The translations under genes and the position numbers were made by a program. Of a stretch of 64,000 nt of DNA, positions 60,652-64,000 are shown piece after piece (the first letter of the stretch is position 1; each line of letters begins with the position of its first letter). The DNA comes from Poriferisodalis sp965221945 (lineage in GTDB: Bacteria > Actinomycetota > Acidimicrobiia > Acidimicrobiales > Poriferisodalaceae), in NCBI RefSeq assembly GCF_965221945.1, contig NZ_OZ244925.1:806001-870000 (forward strand), written 5' to 3'. A model generated the notes under the pieces. It was not told the origin of the DNA and made no database searches. It saw nothing but the letters and a program-made list of their open reading frames with translations.

Positions 60652-61776
60652 CTAGCGAGCGCGCAGAGGCTGCCAGCGACGGTAGGTCGCACTACGCCAC
60701 AGCCATTCAAGGGGCCCGAACCCGAATCGCGCAAGCCACGCCTGTGACCACCAGAGCTGCAGCGCCCACACGCTCACCACGAATATGGCGATGCTGCTGC
60801 GGGTGAGCGAAACGTCACCGAGCAGCCATCGAAGCACCACCATGCCCACCGCAGTCTGCGTGAGGTAGTTCGTAAGCGCCATCTGTCCTGCGGCTCGGAT
60901 GCGCCGCCGCGCCGGCGAATTGCTTCGGCGATTCCACAGCACGATCAAGCTCAGGTAAGCCATACAGATGGGCACGGTGGCGACGGTGTTCGGGATGGTT
61001 CCTGCGATGGCCCAGTCGATGTCGAAATCGGTTCCCACCATCAGCGCGAGACCTGCACCCGACAGCGGCAGCCCGATGCCCAGGCCCCATGCCGCCATGC
61101 GGCGGTAGAACGACGGCGCCTTGTTGCCGCCGATGACGCCCGTCCGGTACAGCGCCACGCCGATGAGCATGGCGCCCAAGGCTCGCCCGAAGTAATCCGC
61201 GAGAAACCACGTCTCTACGACGTCGTAGTAGTCGCCGTAGTGCCAGAAGTCGATGAGGACGCTGGAGAAGCTTCGCAGAGACGATTGCACGCTCCAAGAG
61301 ATGACTGCCACCGCTGCGTAGAACGCACCGCCCAACGCGAAGAGCACTTTGGGCGGCAGTCGCCGCAGCGCAAGCACGACCGGGGCGCACAAGGCGTACA
61401 CCGTGAGCACGTCGCCGTCCCATACGAGCAGATGCACCACGCCCATGACGAGCAGCAGTGCGTTGCGCCACAGGCTCAGCAGCACACTGCGCCGACCCTT
61501 CGCAGCGGCGCGCTCAGCGAACAGCACGATGCCTGCGCCGAACAGCATGGAGAATAAACCCATGAGTTTCTGATCGGCAAAGATCTCTCCGGCACCGCCG
61601 ATGAGCCAGTCCAGCAGCGTGCGCGATCCGGCTGCGTCGAGATTGGTGTACGCCGCAGCGGGCAGGCCGAACGACACGGCGTTCATGACCAAGATGCCGA
61701 GCACCGCCACGCCACGCACCGCATCGAGGGTGGAATTCCGCTCACTTGACGGCGTTGGCAAGGCCTCCGACGGCAT
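60652..61776 (-). CDS. DUF418 family membrane protein
   Basis: A 374-residue membrane protein of the DUF418 (YeiB-like) family with about nine membrane segments. Family features: LDAVRGVAVLGILVMNAVSF at the start, FSMLFGAGIVLF, and the C-terminal ALTNYLTQTAVG with GFGPLEWLWRSATYRRW. These proteins are thought to act in export or acyl transfer, but none is well characterised. It lies 43 bases downstream of the alcohol dehydrogenase gene, beyond a hairpin. Confidence 0.9.
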   Translation of the reverse strand: MPSEALPTPSSERNSTLDAVRGVAVLGILVMNAVSFGLPAAAYTNLDAAGSRTLLDWLIGGAGEIFADQKLMGLFSMLFGAGIVLFAERAAAKGRRSVLLSLWRNALLLVMGVVHLLVWDGDVLTVYALCAPVVLALRRLPPKVLFALGGAFYAAVAVISWSVQSSLRSFSSVLIDFWHYGDYYDVVETWFLADYFGRALGAMLIGVALYRTGVIGGNKAPSFYRRMAAWGLGIGLPLSGAGLALMVGTDFDIDWAIAGTIPNTVATVPICMAYLSLIVLWNRRSNSPARRRIRAAGQMALTNYLTQTAVGMVVLRWLLGDVSLTRSSIAIFVVSVWALQLWWSQAWLARFGFGPLEWLWRSATYRRWQPLRAR

Positions 61777-61786
61777 CGGAGTCAGT

Positions 61787-61816
61787 CGAAGTCTTGGGCG
61801 CTGCAGGTCGACTTCG
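61787..61816 (-). terminator. Hairpin after the alcohol dehydrogenase gene
   Basis: CGAAGTC (61787-61793) pairs with GACTTCG (61810-61816), just past the alcohol dehydrogenase stop and before the DUF418 start. It may reduce read-through; no T-tract is present. The direct repeat GTCAGTCGAAG occurs on both sides (61781-61791 and 61819-61829). Confidence 0.4.
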
Positions 61817-61819
61817 GGG

Positions 61820-62911
61820 TCAGTCGAAGGTGATGACGGTTCGGTTTGAGGTGCCGGCCTTCATCCAGGAGTAGCCCTCGTTGACCTGTTCGAGGCCGAT
61901 GCGTCCCGAGATCATCTCGTCCAGCATGAGGCGCCCGTCGAGGTAGAGCTCGACCATCATCGGGATGTCGCTGCGGAACTGGTTCGAGCCCATCATCGAG
62001 CCCTGCAGCTTCTTTTCTGACAGGAAGTCGATGCCGCGCAGCTCGACCCTGGTCTTGGAGGGAACCATGCCGATCACGGTTGCGGTGCCGCCGATGTCGA
62101 GCATCCCGAAGGCTTGTTGCACGGTCTGGGCCAAGCCGATGGCTTCGAAGCTGTACTCCACGCCGCCGCCGGTCATGTCCTTGACGGCGGTGACGACGTC
62201 GTCCACCTCACCGGCATTGACCGTGTCGGTAGCGCCCAGCTGGCGGGCTGTCTCAAGCTTCTCATCGGTCATGTCGACGGCGATGATGCGGCCCGCCCCG
62301 GCGACCCTTGCGCCCTGCACGGCCGAGAGCCCGATGCCACCGCAGCCGATCACGCAGACCACGCTGCCGACGCCGACACCGGCGGTGTTGACGGCCGCAC
62401 CGAACCCGGTAGTCACTCCGCAGCCAATGAGGCACGCCCGATCGAGCGGCATGTCAGGACGGATTTTCACCAACGCGTTCTGGTGCACCAGCATCGCCTC
62501 GGCGAATCCCCCGAGGCGGGCCATCTGGCCGACTTCGGTGCCGTCGTCCCGGCTGAGCCGGGCGGCTGCGTCCTTCGGGCGGGATGTTGCCCGGACATTG
62601 GTGCAGCGATGAGGATTGCCCGATAGGCAGCGGTGACACTGGCCGCAGAAGATCGACAGGCAGGCCACGACATGGTCGCCGGGAGAGACGTAGTTGACGT
62701 CGGAACCGATCGCTTCGACCACGCCGGCGGACTCGTGGCCCATCACCAGGGGGAGCGGCGTCCGGAACAGCCCCTCCATGAAATGCAGATCGCTGTGGCA
62801 CAGACCGGCACCGACGGTGCGGATCAGCACCTCGTTCGGCCCGGGTGCGTCAATGCGCAGATCCTCGATTACCAGGTCCCCGGGCTGTTCGCAGAGCACA
62901 GCAGCCTTCAT
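61820..62911 (-). CDS. Zinc-dependent alcohol dehydrogenase
   Basis: A 363-residue medium-chain dehydrogenase. Catalytic zinc ligands are Cys38 (AGLCHSDLH), His59-Glu60 (MGHESAG) and a cysteine in LIGCGVTTG. The structural-zinc lobe is CGQCHRCLSGNPHRC, and the NAD motif is IGCGGIGLSAVQGA followed by an aspartate at the strand end (AVDMTDEK), so it should prefer NAD. The class III-like architecture suggests an alcohol/aldehyde oxidoreductase or mycothiol-linked enzyme. It is divergent from the candidate selenoprotein gene. Confidence 0.9.
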   Translation of the reverse strand: MKAAVLCEQPGDLVIEDLRIDAPGPNEVLIRTVGAGLCHSDLHFMEGLFRTPLPLVMGHESAGVVEAIGSDVNYVSPGDHVVACLSIFCGQCHRCLSGNPHRCTNVRATSRPKDAAARLSRDDGTEVGQMARLGGFAEAMLVHQNALVKIRPDMPLDRACLIGCGVTTGFGAAVNTAGVGVGSVVCVIGCGGIGLSAVQGARVAGAGRIIAVDMTDEKLETARQLGATDTVNAGEVDDVVTAVKDMTGGGVEYSFEAIGLAQTVQQAFGMLDIGGTATVIGMVPSKTRVELRGIDFLSEKKLQGSMMGSNQFRSDIPMMVELYLDGRLMLDEMISGRIGLEQVNEGYSWMKAGTSNRTVITFD

Positions 62912-63082
62912 GTCACGCCCCCTCGCGTTGGTCGGCCGTCCGAGTTGGCCGCAATTGGTTCAGGCCGAGACTAGGCGCGAGTCCGAACGCATGTGCCTGG
63001 AAAGTCCGGTGGGCACAGCGGTGCACTTGTGGCTGCTGCGGTAGCGTCGTTGGCAGCGAGCAATCCGCGCCGAGGGGGAGTC

Positions 63083-63679
63083 ATGGCCAACGAGCACGGC
63101 TACTTGCCGAAGGTGACCGAGCTGGACGACAAGCAGCAACGGCGCTTGGACACGTGGTACGCGAAGGCCTACACCGACGACAACCTGTTTCGGACGCTCG
63201 CGGCGGACGAGACCACCATTGACCTGTTCCTCGGCTGGGTCGGTGCCGTGTACGGCGGCCATCCCGACGAGGATCGCGGTGCGCTGGATCGGCACATGAT
63301 CGAGCTGTGCCGCATCCGGATGGCCATCCGGAACGAGTGCTTCCACTGAAGCCTCGTGCGCAGCGCATCGTTGGTGCGCACCGGACTCACGAACGAAGTC
63401 GTCGCACAACTGACCGACTACGAGGCATCGGAGCTGCCCGAGTCGTGGAAGGCCGCACTGGCGCTGTGCGACTGGCTGTCGGGCTTCGAGCACTCGGGCG
63501 TGATCCCGCCCGAGATGTATGAGCGGCTGAACGATCACTTCAACGAGCAGCAGATTCTGCGCCTCGGTGCGCTGCTTGCTACCGCGAGTGGATGGCACCG
63601 GATGATCGAGGCTTTCGGCATCCGGCCCGACCACTACCAGGCGGGTCAATCAGTTCCGTGGGCGGCCGCTGCGGGCTGA
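63083..63679 (+). CDS. Candidate selenoprotein: AhpD/CMD family with CxxU
   Basis: Read through one in-frame TGA, this is a 198-residue AhpD/carboxymuconolactone-decarboxylase family protein. The TGA at 63347-63349 falls exactly on the second residue of the redox pair: ...IRNECFH-(TGA)-SLVR... aligns with the family's CxxC. A glutamate 12 residues before the first cysteine matches the AhpD Glu/Cys spacing. Both halves lie in one frame with equal codon use, and the C-terminal half (LTNEVVAQLTDYEASELPES) is normal family sequence. A perfect stem-loop follows the TGA. GGGGGAG precedes ATG 63083. The alternative is a nonsense-mutated gene read as 63083-63349 plus a fragment. Confidence 0.7.
63353..63384 (+). 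promoter_or_regulatory. SECIS-like stem-loop just after the in-frame TGA
   Basis: GTGCGCA (63356-63362) pairs perfectly with TGCGCAC (63375-63381); a mismatch then C-G and a wobble pair extend the base (63353-63384). The 12-base loop begins with G. The stem starts six bases after the TGA and the loop 13 bases after it, slightly nearer than usual for bacterial SECIS elements, so this is a candidate only. Confidence 0.5.
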
Positions 63680-63821
63680 GCAGCGACACAGACGTCGAAG
63701 CTGACTAGGAGCATGATCTTCGTCAGTGCGCTCCATTCCGCCATTCGCGCCTAGCTTTCGAAACCGTGGCGGACCCAGCCCTGTCTCCCGACGACGCCGC
63801 TCCGCAGGATGCGCTGCAGGA

Positions 63822-64000
63822 ATGACCGGCGTTCGAACCTGGCTCGCAGGGGCACGACCCCGTACCTGGCCCGCATCGCTGGTGCCGCCGTTCGTGGGCA
63901 CCGCAGCCTCGGATGCCGCGGCAGAGGGTGCGATCGTGTGGTGGCGGGCTGTCTGCGCGCTGGTCGTGTCGTTGTTCATCCAGATTGCAGTGAACTACGC
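63822..64000 (+). CDS. menA: 1,4-dihydroxy-2-naphthoate polyprenyltransferase (3' end outside window)
   Basis: The first 59 codons of MenA, the membrane enzyme that attaches the prenyl tail in menaquinone synthesis. The N-terminus TGVRTWLAGARPRTWPASLV and the first membrane helix ending FIQIAVNYA match the family start (WLAGARPRT...QIGVNYAND). ATG 63822 has a short GCAGGA before it. The 142 bases between it and the preceding gene show nothing else. The remainder lies beyond the window. Confidence 0.85.
   Translation, partial: MTGVRTWLAGARPRTWPASLVPPFVGTAASDAAAEGAIVWWRAVCALVVSLFIQIAVNY

Noticed and set aside
63356..63679. Separate small gene starting after the TGA in the CMD protein
   Set aside because: It lacks a ribosome site and would begin in the middle of the conserved domain; the same frame continues from 63083. 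Treated as one gene with a recoded or mutated TGA.
1..64000. tRNA, rRNA and insertion sequences
   Set aside because: No cloverleaf-like tRNA sequence, rRNA signature or transposase frame was noticed on either strand.

Overview
The window is about 64 kb of high-GC DNA (roughly 65 % by eye) from an actinobacterium. The gene order mreBCD - pbp2 - rodA - B12-type radical SAM - TIGR03936 - RNase E/G - rplU - rpmA - obg - proBA ... nadD - rsfS is the actinobacterial pattern. Frequent GTG starts, several leaderless-looking promoters (TAnnnT six to eight bases before the start codon) and a partial menaquinone gene (menA) agree with this. The wealth of acyl-CoA dehydrogenases, CoA transferases, flavin monooxygenases and amide hydrolases, together with MreB, suggests the class Acidimicrobiia (Ilumatobacter-like), but that is inference. 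No tRNA, rRNA, CRISPR array or insertion sequence was seen.

Region 1 (1-21.1 kb) is housekeeping core: cell elongation (mreB, mreC, mreD, PBP2, rodA), the TIGR03960/TIGR03936 pair, RNase E/G, ribosomal proteins L21 and L27, Obg, proline synthesis (proB, proA), a MoxR ATPase with its CoxE/VWA partner, class II DAHP synthase, a sigma-70 factor, nadD and rsfS.

Region 2 (21.2-31.4 kb) is a surface-polysaccharide locus. It holds a DUF3048 lipoprotein, galE, a giant double glycosyltransferase carrying six identical 54-bp repeats, a GT-C type membrane transferase, an initiating polyprenyl sugar-phosphate transferase and an ExoA-like GT2. A Phd/VapC toxin-antitoxin pair closes it and overlaps the last glycosyltransferase.

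Region 3 (32.3-64 kb) is an accessory catabolic region. It holds a D-aminoacylase-like amidohydrolase, a CaiB CoA transferase, metY, a 2-hydroxyacid dehydrogenase coupled to a 2-keto-4-pentenoate hydratase-like gene, an ArsI-type C-As lyase, and a beta-oxidation set (tesB, three acyl-CoA dehydrogenases, enoyl-CoA hydratase). Next come a DUF4143 ATPase, an orphan HicB, a Baeyer-Villiger type monooxygenase, an amidase, HyuA, and a rhodanese next to a dimethylformamidase-like large subunit. The region ends with molybdate ABC transport (modABC), a Zn alcohol dehydrogenase and menA.

The most striking features are two. First, an AhpD/carboxymuconolactone-decarboxylase protein at 63083-63679 has an in-frame TGA exactly where the second cysteine of its CxxC active site belongs, followed by a perfect 7-bp stem-loop: a candidate selenoprotein. 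Second, the bifunctional glycosyltransferase has an 18-residue, strongly basic repeat present six times with no nucleotide differences seen. Small in-frame tandem duplications (18, 27 and 54 bp, plus a 15-bp unit copying a stop codon) recur across the window.
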